The notes under the pieces: model-generated | Told to the model about the DNA's origin: nothing | The model's database searches: none | The model's input: the letters and a program-made list of their open reading frames with translations, nothing else | DNA from: Saccharothrix sp. NRRL B-16348 | GTDB taxonomy: Bacteria > Actinomycetota > Actinomycetes > Mycobacteriales > Pseudonocardiaceae | NCBI RefSeq assembly: GCF_001280085.1 | Contig: NZ_LGED01000272.1 | Location: 1 to 31,776, forward strand | Length of the DNA: 31,776 nt | Reading direction: 5' to 3' | Made by a program: the position numbers and the translations under genes | Shown here: positions 1 through 11,126 of the stretch, one piece after another | Position numbering within the stretch: position 1 is the first letter of the stretch | Layout of the letters: the number at the start of each line of letters is the position of its first letter

Positions 1-1053
1 CTGCGCCCGCGTCCGCTCCAAGCTCCGCACCAGCACGGGGTGGTCGACCGCCAACGGCACGCTCACGTCCGAGGGAGAGGCCTTCGGCCAGAACTCCACC
101 GCCGTGTTGATCATCTCCCAGGGCAACGCGAACTCGACCACGATCGCACTCACCCGCTCGGCAGCCGGGGTGACACCCAACTCGGCCTCCAGTTCCGCGA
201 TCACCCGGTCGACCTCCGCCTCCAGGTCGTCCCGCCGGATCGCGGCGTCGCCGCGGCGACGGCCGTGCCAGCCGGAGCCCTTCCAGTTCAACCAGTGCGA
301 GAGCACCACCTTGGCCTGGTCGACCGGGTCCGGGTCGACTTCGAAGACGAGGTGCACCACATCGGGGTCATCGTCGGCGGCCTTGGTTTCGTTGCGCCAC
401 CGTGCCTGCTCGACCAGATCGGTCACCTCGAACTTCTCCGCCAGCCGCCAGTTGTAGCGGCGCAGCTCGGCCGCCAGGGCGCTGTCCCCGAGACGTCCGG
501 CGAGGCAGTCCACCAGCACCATCGCGGGCAGCAGGGCGCCCGAACCGGCGTTGTGGTCGGCGAGGTGCAGGAACAGCGACCACACCGAGTTGCACCGTGC
601 GGGCAGGTCGTCGCAGTGCCCGTCGGTGGACACCTCGGCCAGGCGGCGCAGCTCACGCCGCTCCTCGAACGGGTCGTCGGACAACCGCACCGACCGCAGC
701 GCCTTCGCCAACCGGTCCCAGTCCCCCGTCGGCAACGCCCGGAACGCGGCCCACTCGTCCCCCAGGTCGACCAGTCTGGCGATCTCGGGCGCGTGGGGGT
801 CCAGCAGCCTGAGGCAGTCGACCAGGCCGCGCAACCCGACCGCGTGCCGGCAGCACCACCGGACGAGGCCGACGAACTGGAGGTGGACCTCGGAACCGTC
901 CAGCGACACCTGCTCGCCGAGGACGTCGGACAGCAGGCTCACCAGCATGGTGCGCCCCCGCTCGGCGCGCAGGCTCTCGCAGCGCTCCAGCAAGGCCACG
1001 ATCTCGCCTTGTAACCGCAGTTGGGCGGTGTTCACCCCTTCGTCCGCGACCAT
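1..1053 (-). CDS. VMAP-type conflict-system protein with N-terminal effector-associated domain (partial)
   Basis: The frame is open from an ATG at 1053 to the left window edge (351 codons), so the C-terminus is missing. GGAGGGGG about 9 bases upstream supports this start; in-frame GTGs at 1071 and 1080 are alternatives before a stop at 1086. Residues 1-90 are helical with WCCRHAVGLRGLVDCL and resemble effector-associated domain 2 (EAD2). A middle helical region follows. From about residue 225 come VVHLVFEVDPDP, LSHWLNW, VVEFALPWEMIN and PVLVRSLER, the pattern of the VMAP C-terminal domain. VMAPs (vWA-MoxR-associated proteins) are the adaptor part of predicted NTP-dependent conflict systems in multicellular bacteria; the EAD is thought to recruit an effector by like-like contact. 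No vWA or MoxR partner lies to the right; they could lie left of the window. The family call is from memory of motifs, not a search. Confidence 0.68.
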   Translation of the reverse strand, partial: MVADEGVNTAQLRLQGEIVALLERCESLRAERGRTMLVSLLSDVLGEQVSLDGSEVHLQFVGLVRWCCRHAVGLRGLVDCLRLLDPHAPEIARLVDLGDEWAAFRALPTGDWDRLAKALRSVRLSDDPFEERRELRRLAEVSTDGHCDDLPARCNSVWSLFLHLADHNAGSGALLPAMVLVDCLAGRLGDSALAAELRRYNWRLAEKFEVTDLVEQARWRNETKAADDDPDVVHLVFEVDPDPVDQAKVVLSHWLNWKGSGWHGRRRGDAAIRRDDLEAEVDRVIAELEAELGVTPAAERVSAIVVEFALPWEMINTAVEFWPKASPSDVSVPLAVDHPVLVRSLERTRAQ

Positions 1054-1171
1054 GCGTCCATCCCCCTCCACCGTCGGCACGCCTCATCGGGACCAGGGCC
1101 GACCTGAGAGAACCATGACTCCCGGCCGTCACTGTTACACAGGCGGATGGGCGGTTGTCCGCAAAATGCGG

Positions 1172-4160
<2,989 letters not shown>

Positions 4161-4311
4161 GCGCGCGGCCTGCCTCCGGTGCGGCGGAATTCCCTGTGCC
4201 CCTTAGGGATCGTCCCTGATGTCGGCACGGCGTCCGCTCCTCTACCGTCGCCGCCAGTGCCGACGCTTCCGGGAGGCCGGCCGCCCACCCCAGCACGTCA
4301 CGGAGGCCCCG

Positions 4312-5319
4312 ATGAAGGCGATCGTCCAGGACCGCTACGGCTCGTCCGACCAATTACGGCTGGACGAGGTGGACCAGCCGGCACCGGCCGACGACGAGGT
4401 GCTGGTGCGGGTGCACGCGGCGGCGGTCAACGCGGCCGACTGGCACATCATGCGCGGCGACCCGCGGCTGGCGCGCCTGGTGATGCCGGCCGCCTTCGGC
4501 TGGTCCGGTCCGAAGCGGCGGGTCCGCGGCCGTGACTTCGCCGGTCGGGTGGAGGCGGTCGGCCGGCGCGTGGCGCGGTTCCAGCCCGGTGACGAGGTGT
4601 TCGGCGACCTCGGCTTCGCCGACGGGGCGTTCGCCGAGTACGCGTGCGCCCCGGAGGCCCTGGTGGCGCGCAAACCGGCGGTCCTGACGTTCGAGCAGGC
4701 GGCGGCGATGCCGTTGGCGGGCACCACCGCCCTCATGGGCGTGCGGGACCTGGCGGAGGCACGCCCGGGACAGCGGATGCTGGTCAACGGCGCCTCGGGC
4801 GGTGTCGGCACGTTCGCCGTGCAGATCGCCAAGTCGTTCGGCGCCGAGGTGACGGCGGTGTGCAGCGCGCGGAACGCGGACCTGCTCCGGTCGATCGGCG
4901 CGGACCACGTCGTGGACTACGCGAAGGAGGACTTCGCCGCACACGGGCCGCGCTACGACGTCGTCTTCGACCTCGTGGCGAACCGCTCGCTGGCCGACCT
5001 CCGGCGGGCCCTGACGCCCGACGGGGTGCTGGTGCTCAGCGGTGGCGGCGTGTGGGACGGCGGCAGCCTCGTCGGGCCGATGGGCCTGAGCGTCAAGGCC
5101 GCGCTGACGTCCCGCTTCGTCCGCCAGCGGTTCCTGGCGCTGAGCACGAAGACCGGCTGGGAGAAGCTGGACGTGCTGGCGGGGCTGGCCGAGTCGGGCG
5201 CGGTGACGCCGGTCATCGACCGGACCTACCCGTTGGCCGAGGCGCCGGCGGCCGTCCGGTACGTCGAAGTGGAGCACGCCCGGGCCAAGGTCGTGATCAC
5301 GGTCGCCCAGCCGGGCTGA
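4312..5319 (+). CDS. zinc-free MDR-family NAD(P)-dependent oxidoreductase (quinone-reductase-like)
   Basis: The product is 335 aa. ATG 4312 is preceded by GGAGG six bases upstream and begins with MKAIVQDRYG, the usual start of this family; the frame stays open upstream but without coding character. The N-terminal GroES-like half contains VHAAAVNAADWHIMRG, GRDFAGRVEAVG and FQPGDEVFG. The Rossmann half has NGASGGVG at residues 159-166 for NAD(P) binding, then SIGADHVVDY and the closing VEVEHARAKVVITV. The Cys cluster of zinc alcohol dehydrogenases is absent, so this fits the zinc-independent quinone oxidoreductase branch; the substrate cannot be told. It appears monocistronic, with a 150-base leader after the hydrolase remnant, and ends at the 5348-5396 hairpin shared with the convergent alginate lyase gene. 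Confidence 0.9.
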   Translation: MKAIVQDRYGSSDQLRLDEVDQPAPADDEVLVRVHAAAVNAADWHIMRGDPRLARLVMPAAFGWSGPKRRVRGRDFAGRVEAVGRRVARFQPGDEVFGDLGFADGAFAEYACAPEALVARKPAVLTFEQAAAMPLAGTTALMGVRDLAEARPGQRMLVNGASGGVGTFAVQIAKSFGAEVTAVCSARNADLLRSIGADHVVDYAKEDFAAHGPRYDVVFDLVANRSLADLRRALTPDGVLVLSGGGVWDGGSLVGPMGLSVKAALTSRFVRQRFLALSTKTGWEKLDVLAGLAESGAVTPVIDRTYPLAEAPAAVRYVEVEHARAKVVITVAQPG

Positions 5320-5347
5320 GAGGGCACCAGGCGCCCGACATCGACAA

Positions 5348-5396
5348 GTGCGCCACCGACGCCGAGCAGTCCAGCGACTCGGCATCGGTGGCGCAC
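5348..5396. terminator. bidirectional hairpin terminator between convergent genes
   Basis: Arms 5348-5366 and 5378-5396 are 19 bases each with a single mismatch (C against A), around an 11-base loop. It lies between the stop of the oxidoreductase and the stop of the convergent alginate lyase. There is no U-tract, which is usual for high-GC actinomycete terminators. Confidence 0.75.
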
Positions 5397-5414
5397 CCCG
5401 CACGCTCACGTCGG

Positions 5415-6731
5415 TCAGGGCGCGTAGACCACGATCTCCAGGACGGAAGTCCAGTCGTTCGAGGTGTTGCCGTAGCCGACGACGCGGAGGTAGCGGGCTT
5501 TCGCGTCCGCGAAGTCGTAGGTCTCGAACCCGGCCGTGGTGCCGCTGCTGTCACGTCGGGGCAGGGCGGTGGTCCACTCCTCGCCGTCGGCGGACGTCTG
5601 GAGTTCGAACGCGGCCTTCCTGGTGTCGCCCTGCGACCAGGCGATGGCCGTCGACCCGACGTCGACCGCCCGGCACAGGTCGAGCCGCAGCCAGACGCCG
5701 TCGCCCTCGTCCGACCACCGCGTGGTCAGGTCGCCGTCGATGGTGTTGGACGGCAGGTTGCCGTCGTCGTCACTGGCCCACGTGTCGCACACCTCCACCT
5801 TGCCGCCGGTGGACGGCGGCGGGGTGGTCGTGGTGGGCGGCAGGGTCGTCGTGGTGGTGGGCGGCAGAGTGGTGGTGGTGGTCGTGGGCGGCGCAGTGGT
5901 GGTCGGCGGCGCGGTCGTGGTGGACGGCGCGGTGGTCGTGGACGGCACGGTGGAGCCGTGGGTCACGCGCACGTCGTGGATGACGACCTGGCCGTAGTTG
6001 TTGCTGCCGCACGGCGAGGAGTTCGTGCAGTTGGCCTGCGTGTAGGCGCCGGCCTTGAAGTAGGCGGTGGAGACGGACTTGGTGAGCTTCGTCTGCAGCA
6101 CGCCGTTGTAGTAGGCCTCGATGACACCGTCCCGGGCGACGAACTTGGCCTCGAACCGCGTCCCCAGCCGGTAGTTGTCGGTCACCAGCTTGTGGTGGGG
6201 GTTGTCGCCGTCGGTCACGTAGAGGTTCGTGCCCTCCAGCCGGAAGACCGTGACGTCGTCGTCGCCGCCGTGGATCTGGCCCGCCACCAGGTGCGACTTG
6301 CCGGCAGGCAGGTTGGTGATGGTCTGGTCGATGACCATCGTGTGCACGCTGGAGGTGGTGGACCAGGCCGCCTTGGAGCCGTCGCGGTTCACCTCCCGCA
6401 ACTCCGACCGGGGGTACTTCGAACCGCTGGTGGTGACGCCGTCGACCGCCGCGCGGAACCGGATGCCGTCGCACCCGTCGGCGACGAACCACGGGTCGAC
6501 GCGGAACCTGCCCAGCTCCGGTTGCTTGACCTCGTCCACCGAGCCCTGCGACCCGGTGGGCAGTTGGATCTTCCACAGCGACAGGTCCACCACGTCGGCC
6601 GGGTACTCGCACGCCGCCGCGGTCGGGGGTTCGGCCGCCGTGCCGCCGCCGGGCGCGGCGACCGCGACCGCGACGCCGGACAGCGCCGCCAGCACGAGGG
6701 CCGACACACCGGCCACCTTCCTTGCGTACAT
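5415..6731 (-). CDS. secreted PL7-family alginate lyase with C-terminal F5/8-type (discoidin) domain
   Basis: The product is 438 aa with a signal peptide (MYARKVAGV, then ALVLAALSGVAVAVAA). GAGAGGA upstream supports ATG 6731. The catalytic domain, about 45-245, carries the three PL7 signatures: RSELRE (108-113), QIH (152-154) and YFKAGAY (224-230), whose Arg, Gln, His and Tyr form the active site that cleaves alginate or a related polyuronate by beta-elimination. A Thr/Pro linker (about 248-300, built from TTTAPP and TTTTLPP units) leads to a C-terminal F5/8-type C domain (about 305-438, containing NTIDGDLTTRWSDEGDGVWL and ending ARYLRVVGYGNTSNDWTSVL), a likely carbohydrate-binding module. 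It follows the histidine kinase gene on the same strand after 162 bases, so it probably has its own promoter. Confidence 0.9.
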   Translation of the reverse strand: MYARKVAGVSALVLAALSGVAVAVAAPGGGTAAEPPTAAACEYPADVVDLSLWKIQLPTGSQGSVDEVKQPELGRFRVDPWFVADGCDGIRFRAAVDGVTTSGSKYPRSELREVNRDGSKAAWSTTSSVHTMVIDQTITNLPAGKSHLVAGQIHGGDDDVTVFRLEGTNLYVTDGDNPHHKLVTDNYRLGTRFEAKFVARDGVIEAYYNGVLQTKLTKSVSTAYFKAGAYTQANCTNSSPCGSNNYGQVVIHDVRVTHGSTVPSTTTAPSTTTAPPTTTAPPTTTTTTLPPTTTTTLPPTTTTPPPSTGGKVEVCDTWASDDDGNLPSNTIDGDLTTRWSDEGDGVWLRLDLCRAVDVGSTAIAWSQGDTRKAAFELQTSADGEEWTTALPRRDSSGTTAGFETYDFADAKARYLRVVGYGNTSNDWTSVLEIVVYAP

Positions 6732-6893
6732 CGTCGTCCTCTCGGAACTGCACACCTGGATCGTCGGTGATGACGGATCCGCCGAAGCCCAGGCTGGCGC
6801 ACCGCAGGGGCTCCGGTGCGGGTCGTGTCCGGTTGATGCCGTGCCCGGACCCCTGTCACGGACGGTCACCTCCGTCGCCGCGAGTCGGCCGTG

Positions 6894-8132
6894 TCACCGA
6901 GGCGGGTGCGTCGGAAGCCGGACCTGCTCGGGGCGGGCGACGGACACCGGATGCCCGGTGGACGGCGCCGAGCGCTCGCCTCGACACCCGGTCCCGGTCG
7001 ACCACGTGCGCGATGGCGGCAGCAGCACGTGCACCTCCAGGCCACCGTTCGGGAGTGCGCTCGTGGTCACCTCACCGTCGTGGGCGCGGGTGATCGACGT
7101 GACGATCGCCAGACCCAGCCCGACACCGCCGTCGGTGGACCCGGTGTGACGCGGTCCGCGGCGGAACGGTTCGAGCAGCACCGGCAGCTCGGCGGGGTCG
7201 ATGACGGGGCCGGTGTTGGTCACGCGCAGGCCCGTCGCGTCGAGCCGCACGTGCAGCCGACCGCCGTCGACGTTGTGCCGCACGGCGTTGCCGACCAGGT
7301 TGGCGACCAGTTGGGTGAGCAGCACGCGATCGCCCTGGACGACGACCGGTGTCACGGCGACGTCCACGGTGATCGAACGCGCGGTCGCCGGGTGGTCGTG
7401 CTGCTCGACCACCTCGGTCACCACGTCGTGCAGCGGCACGGGCACGCGGTCGGCCAGGCCACGATCGCTGCGGGCCAGCACGAGCAGGCCTTCGATGAGC
7501 TGCTCGGTGCGGCGATTGGCGTCCAGCATCTGCTCGCGGACCCGCGCGAGGCGTTGCGCGTCGGGGTCGCGCAGCCCGATCTGGATGGCGGCGCGCTGGA
7601 TCGCCAGCGGGGTGCGCAGCTCGTGGGAGGCGTGGGCGACGAACCGGCGTTGGCTGTCGAACGAGCGCTCCAGCCGGTCGAGCATCAGGTCGAACGTCTC
7701 GGCCAGCTCGGTCAGCTCGTCGCGCGGTCCGGCCAGGGCGATGCGCTCGTGCAGGTTCTCCGAGGACAGCCGCCGCGCGGTGGCCGTGATGCGGTGCAAC
7801 GGTCTGAGCACCCGCCCGGCCAGCCACCAAGCGACCAGGACGGACAGCAGGGTGATCGCGAGCAAGCCGAGTCCCGAGTACAGCAGCAGCGCGCGCAACG
7901 CGGTGTCGGTGCTGACCACGGCGGCGTCGACCGTGCCCGCCGCGGGCGGCATGTCGCCTTCCGTGGCCGGCATCGCGGGTGTTGCGGGCGTGGACAGCTC
8001 CGCCCTGATCTTGTCCCCGACCGTGCCCGCCATGAGCAGGTAGACCGCGGTCAGCAGGACCGCGCCGGACACCAGCAGCACCGCCGCGAGCACGGCCGTC
8101 AGCTTCACCCGGACGGTGGGCCGGAACCTCAT
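6894..8132 (-). CDS. two-component sensor histidine kinase
   Basis: The product is 412 aa. ATG 8132 overlaps the response-regulator stop by four bases, so the two genes are translationally coupled. Two membrane helices (about 10-36 and 80-103) flank a short extracytoplasmic loop rich in Ala/Thr/Pro. A HAMP domain follows, then the phospho-acceptor helix AHASHELRTPL with His170, the N box (LVANLVGNAVRHN) and the G box (GGVGLGLAIV). This is a classical Class I kinase that would phosphorylate the adjacent OmpR-type regulator. The small sensor loop and the divergent MacAB-like export operon resemble actinobacterial systems that sense membrane-active compounds; the ligand is unknown. The C-terminus has a 35-residue basic tail beyond the G2 region. 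Confidence 0.95.
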   Translation of the reverse strand: MRFRPTVRVKLTAVLAAVLLVSGAVLLTAVYLLMAGTVGDKIRAELSTPATPAMPATEGDMPPAAGTVDAAVVSTDTALRALLLYSGLGLLAITLLSVLVAWWLAGRVLRPLHRITATARRLSSENLHERIALAGPRDELTELAETFDLMLDRLERSFDSQRRFVAHASHELRTPLAIQRAAIQIGLRDPDAQRLARVREQMLDANRRTEQLIEGLLVLARSDRGLADRVPVPLHDVVTEVVEQHDHPATARSITVDVAVTPVVVQGDRVLLTQLVANLVGNAVRHNVDGGRLHVRLDATGLRVTNTGPVIDPAELPVLLEPFRRGPRHTGSTDGGVGLGLAIVTSITRAHDGEVTTSALPNGGLEVHVLLPPSRTWSTGTGCRGERSAPSTGHPVSVARPEQVRLPTHPPR

Positions 8133-8788
8133 GGCGTGATCCGGTAGCCCGCGCCGGGCACGGTCTCGATCACCGGCGGCTCGCCGAGCTTGGCGCGCAG
8201 CTTGGACATGGTCACCTTCACCGCGTTGGTCATCGGGTCGGCGAACTCGTCCCACGCCCGCTCCAACAGCTGTTCGGAGCTGATCGCCGCACCGCGTGCC
8301 CGCAGCAGCACTTCCAGCACCGCGAACTCCTTGGGCCGCAACTCGACCGGGTGGCCGTCACGGGTCACCAGGCGGCGCGCCGAGTCCAGCTCCAGCCCTC
8401 GCGCGGCCAGGACCGGCGGCAGCGCCGGCTCGGTGCGCCGGGCCAGCGCACGCAGCCGGGCCACCAACTCGGGGTACTCGAACGGCTTGCCCAGGTAGTC
8501 GTCGGCCCCCAGCTCCAAACCCTCGACCCGATCGTCCAGGCTGCCCGCCGCCGTGAGCATCAGCACCTTCGTGCGAGCCCTCGAGTCGACCAGCTCACGG
8601 CAGATGTCGTCGCCGTGGACGCCCGGCAGGTCGCGGTCGAGCACCACCACGTCGTAGTCGTGCACGGCCAACCGCTCGTGCGCCGACGACCCGTCGTAGG
8701 CCACGTCGACCGCCATGCCCTCGGCTCTCAACCCGTCGGCCACCAGGTCCGCGAGGACCCGCTCGTCTTCCGCCACCAGCACCCGCAC
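8129..8788 (-). CDS. OmpR/PhoB-family response regulator
   Basis: The product is 219 aa, the normal family length. GTG 8788 is chosen because GAGGAG lies six bases upstream and the protein then begins VRVLVAEDE. The receiver domain has acidic residues E7/D8, phospho-acceptor Asp51 in LDRDLPG and Lys101 in GKPFEYPE. The C-terminal winged helix has ELRPKEFAVLEVLL and ends TVPGAGYRITP. It is the cytoplasmic partner of the coupled kinase and a DNA-binding transcription factor. It is divergent from the lipoprotein/ABC export operon across 138 bases. The direct repeats at 8857-8875 in that gap are a plausible binding site, so it likely controls the export operon and perhaps itself. Confidence 0.95.
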   Translation of the reverse strand: MRVLVAEDERVLADLVADGLRAEGMAVDVAYDGSSAHERLAVHDYDVVVLDRDLPGVHGDDICRELVDSRARTKVLMLTAAGSLDDRVEGLELGADDYLGKPFEYPELVARLRALARRTEPALPPVLAARGLELDSARRLVTRDGHPVELRPKEFAVLEVLLRARGAAISSEQLLERAWDEFADPMTNAVKVTMSKLRAKLGEPPVIETVPGAGYRITP

Positions 8789-8856
8789 ACCCGTCTCCTC
8801 GCCTCGTAGGACGAGAGCATGCCCGGCCGGAGGTTTCCTCCGCATAACCACGGCGG

Positions 8857-8875
8857 CGGAAACGTTCCGGAAACG
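8857..8875. promoter_or_regulatory. candidate OmpR-type response-regulator site (11-bp-period direct repeats)
   Basis: CGGAAACG occurs at 8857-8864 and again at 8868-8875, an exact 11-bp period as expected for a head-to-tail OmpR-family dimer. The pair sits inside a larger inverted repeat (8848-8855 against 8874-8881, CCACGGCG/CGCCGTGG). A reversed GTTTCC lies at 8834-8839 within the palindrome CGGAGG-TTT-CCTCCG. All of this lies between the divergent regulator and lipoprotein genes. Binding is inferred. Confidence 0.45.
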
Positions 8876-8926
8876 CCGTGGTCGATAGACCTTGCCCCGA
8901 CTGACCGACCGCTGAGGAGGAATGAC

Positions 8927-9415
8927 GTGGGCAAGCGATGGGGAGCACTCGTGGTGCTGGTGGCCGCGCTGCTGGCGGGTTGCGGCAGTGGAGGCGACGG
9001 TGGCGCCACCGCGCCCGATGACGAGAAGGCCAAGGCGTTGAAGTACGCGCAGTGCATGCGCGACAACGGTGTGGACATGCCCGACCCGACGTTCGGCGAG
9101 GACGGGTCGATCCGCATGGGGACGATGGCGCTGGGCAAGGACGACGACCCGACCGTGTTCACCGCCGCCACGGAGGCGTGCGAGGAGTTCCGGTCGTCGT
9201 CCCGGTTCGACCCGGACGACCCGAAGCTCAAGGAGGAGCGGCTGGAGTTCGCCCAGTGCATGCGCGAGCACGGCGTGGACGTGTCCGACCCGGACGCCCA
9301 GGGCCGCACGTCGATCGACGAGAGCAGCGTGGACGACAAGACCCTCGAGGACGCCATGACGGCGTGCGGCAAGGGTGGGGCCGTGCCCGCCGCGCCCGCG
9401 GAAGGCGGCAAGTGA
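8927..9415 (+). CDS. small secreted lipoprotein of an ABC export operon
   Basis: The product is 162 aa. GTG 8927 has GAGGAGG six bases upstream. A signal peptide (RWGALVVLVAALLAGC) ends in a lipobox with its Cys at residue 18, so the mature protein should be lipid-anchored outside the membrane. The mature part has two related blocks with paired Cys, KYAQCMRDNGVDMPDP and FAQCMREHGVDVSDPD, each followed by an acidic stretch and a further Cys (TEACEEF, MTACGKG), suggesting an internal duplication with two disulphides. Such lipoproteins are commonly encoded with peptidoglycan-binding adaptors and MacB-like transporters in actinomycetes; the function is unknown. It is the first gene of the operon and overlaps the adaptor start by four bases. 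Confidence 0.85.
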   Translation: MGKRWGALVVLVAALLAGCGSGGDGGATAPDDEKAKALKYAQCMRDNGVDMPDPTFGEDGSIRMGTMALGKDDDPTVFTAATEACEEFRSSSRFDPDDPKLKEERLEFAQCMREHGVDVSDPDAQGRTSIDESSVDDKTLEDAMTACGKGGAVPAAPAEGGK

Positions 9416-10443
9416 AAAGGCTGCCGGTGGTGATCGCGGCGGCCGTGCTGGTCGCCGGCGCGGGTGGGGTGACGGCGGTCGCGATGAGCGGGTCGGAACG
9501 GAACGCGGAGGTCGTGCCCGAGCCACCCGGTGGGACGGCGCCCGTGCGGCGAGGCGACCTGGTGCAGCAGGAACAGGTCGGCGGCACGCTCGGGTACGCG
9601 GGCACGCACGACGTGACCTCGGCGGGTGGCGGCGTGTTCACCGCGCTGCCCGCTCCGGGCGCGGTCGTGCGGCACGGCGGGCAGGTGTACGCCGTGGACG
9701 ACGACCCGGTGCCGTTGTGGCGTGGTGACAAGCCGTTGTGGCGTCGGCTGGAGTCCGGTGTGGACAAGGGCTCGGACGTCACGCTGGTCGAGCAGAACCT
9801 CAAGGACCTCGGTCTCTTCACCGGCACGCCCGACGACAGGTTCGACTGGACGACCGCGACGGCGTTGCGGGAGTGGCAGCGCGAGTCGGGCCTGGAGCGG
9901 ACCGGCGCGCTGGACGTCGGCGACGTGGTCGTCCTGCCCGGTGACATCCGGGTGACCGAGGTGTCCGCGGTCCTGGGCGCGGCCGCGGGTGGCCCGGTGT
10001 TGCGGGCCAGCGGCACCGGGCGGGTCGTGACGGTGGCGATGCCGGTGACCAAGCAGACCATCGCCCGGCCGGGCGCCGAGGTGGACGTGCAGCTGCCCGG
10101 TCGGGAGAGCACCAGGGCGACCGTCACCTCCGTCGGCACGGTCGCCAGGACCCGTGACGACGGCCCCGCCGTGATCGACGTCGTCGTCACGCTCGTCGAC
10201 CCCGCCGCTGCGGGCGAGCTGGACGGTGCGCCGGTGACCGTGCGCTTCACCACCGAACGGCGCGAGGGAGTGCTGACCGTGCCGGTGAACGCGCTGCTCG
10301 CGCGGCCCGGCGGGTACGGCGTCGAGGTCGTGCGGCCGGGCGGCGTCGACCTGGTCGCGGTCGAGCTGGGGCTCTTCGGCGGCGGCCGGGTCGAGGTGAC
10401 CGGCGTGCCGGAGGGCAGCGAGGTCAGGGTGGCGGGCTCATGA
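9412..10443 (+). CDS. MacA/RND-type efflux adaptor with peptidoglycan-binding domain
   Basis: The product is 343 aa. GTG 9412 overlaps the lipoprotein stop (GTGA), with GGAAGGCGG upstream. An N-terminal signal anchor (VVIAAAVLVAGAGGVTAVAM) places it outside the membrane. A peptidoglycan-binding type-1 fold lies at about 114-165 (LVEQNLKDLGLFTGTPDDRF, then TATALREWQRESGL). The rest is beta-rich adaptor: a hairpin with lipoyl-like character (GTLGYAG, GAVVRHGGQVYAV) and a C-terminal barrel (ASGTGRVVTVAMPV, RREGVLTVPVNALLARPGG, VEVTGVPEGSEVRV). It is inferred to connect the FtsX-like permease to the cell wall. It is followed by the ATPase gene with an ATGA overlap. Confidence 0.9.
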   Translation: MKRLPVVIAAAVLVAGAGGVTAVAMSGSERNAEVVPEPPGGTAPVRRGDLVQQEQVGGTLGYAGTHDVTSAGGGVFTALPAPGAVVRHGGQVYAVDDDPVPLWRGDKPLWRRLESGVDKGSDVTLVEQNLKDLGLFTGTPDDRFDWTTATALREWQRESGLERTGALDVGDVVVLPGDIRVTEVSAVLGAAAGGPVLRASGTGRVVTVAMPVTKQTIARPGAEVDVQLPGRESTRATVTSVGTVARTRDDGPAVIDVVVTLVDPAAAGELDGAPVTVRFTTERREGVLTVPVNALLARPGGYGVEVVRPGGVDLVAVELGLFGGGRVEVTGVPEGSEVRVAGS

Positions 10444-11126
10444 CCGCGCCGGTGATCGAACTGGACCGCGTCAGCCGGACCTACCCGGGCCGGGTCCACG
10501 CGTTGCGGCGCGTCTCGCTGCGCGTGGACCCCGGCGAGCTGGTCGCCGTGGTGGGACCGTCCGGCTCGGGCAAGTCGACGATGTTGCAGCTCATGGGCAC
10601 GCTCGACCACCCGACCGAGGGTGTGGTCCGGTTGCTCGGCCACGACGTGGCGCAGCTCGACGACCGGCGGCTCGCGGCCGTGCGGGCCCGGCGGATCGGG
10701 TTCGTGTTCCAGCAGTTCCTGCTGACCGCGCACCTGACCGCGACCCAGAACGTGGCCACCGGCCTGCTCTACCACGGCGCGAGCGGCTCCGAGCAGCTGC
10801 GCAGGGCGATCGAGGCGCTGGAACGGGTCGGGCTCGGCCACCGCCTCGGCCACCGGCCCGCGCAGCTGTCCGGTGGGGAGAAGCAGCGGGTCGCGATCGC
10901 CCGCGCCCTGGTCGCCCGCCCGGCGGTGGTGCTCGCCGACGAGCCGACCGGCGCGCTCGACTCGGCGTCCGGCGCCGGTGTGCTCGACCTGCTGCGCGAG
11001 CTGAACGACGAGGGCACCACGATCGTCGTGATCACGCACGACCTCGGCGTCGCGGGCCGGTTCCCGCGCCGGGTCGAGCTGCTCGACGGCGAAGTCCGCC
11101 ACGACACCGCGCTGGTGCGGCCGTGA
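10440..11126 (+). CDS. MacB/LolD-type ABC transporter ATP-binding protein
   Basis: The product is 228 aa with all ABC motifs intact: Walker A GPSGSGKST (39-47), Q-loop FVFQQF, signature LSGGEKQRVAIARAL, Walker B VVLADEPTGALD and switch VVITHDL. It would energise the permease encoded immediately downstream. The protein-family type is the antimicrobial-peptide/macrolide exporter group (MacB, LolD, FtsE relatives). It overlaps the adaptor by four bases (ATGA) and the permease by four bases (GTGA), so the three are made in step. Confidence 0.96.
   Translation: MTAPVIELDRVSRTYPGRVHALRRVSLRVDPGELVAVVGPSGSGKSTMLQLMGTLDHPTEGVVRLLGHDVAQLDDRRLAAVRARRIGFVFQQFLLTAHLTATQNVATGLLYHGASGSEQLRRAIEALERVGLGHRLGHRPAQLSGGEKQRVAIARALVARPAVVLADEPTGALDSASGAGVLDLLRELNDEGTTIVVITHDLGVAGRFPRRVELLDGEVRHDTALVRP

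Noticed and set aside
4644..6770. Plus-strand open frame of 708 codons across the oxidoreductase 3' end and alginate lyase
   Set aside because: It ignores two well-supported genes and the terminator between them, and its composition is Gly/Arg/Val repeats without motifs.
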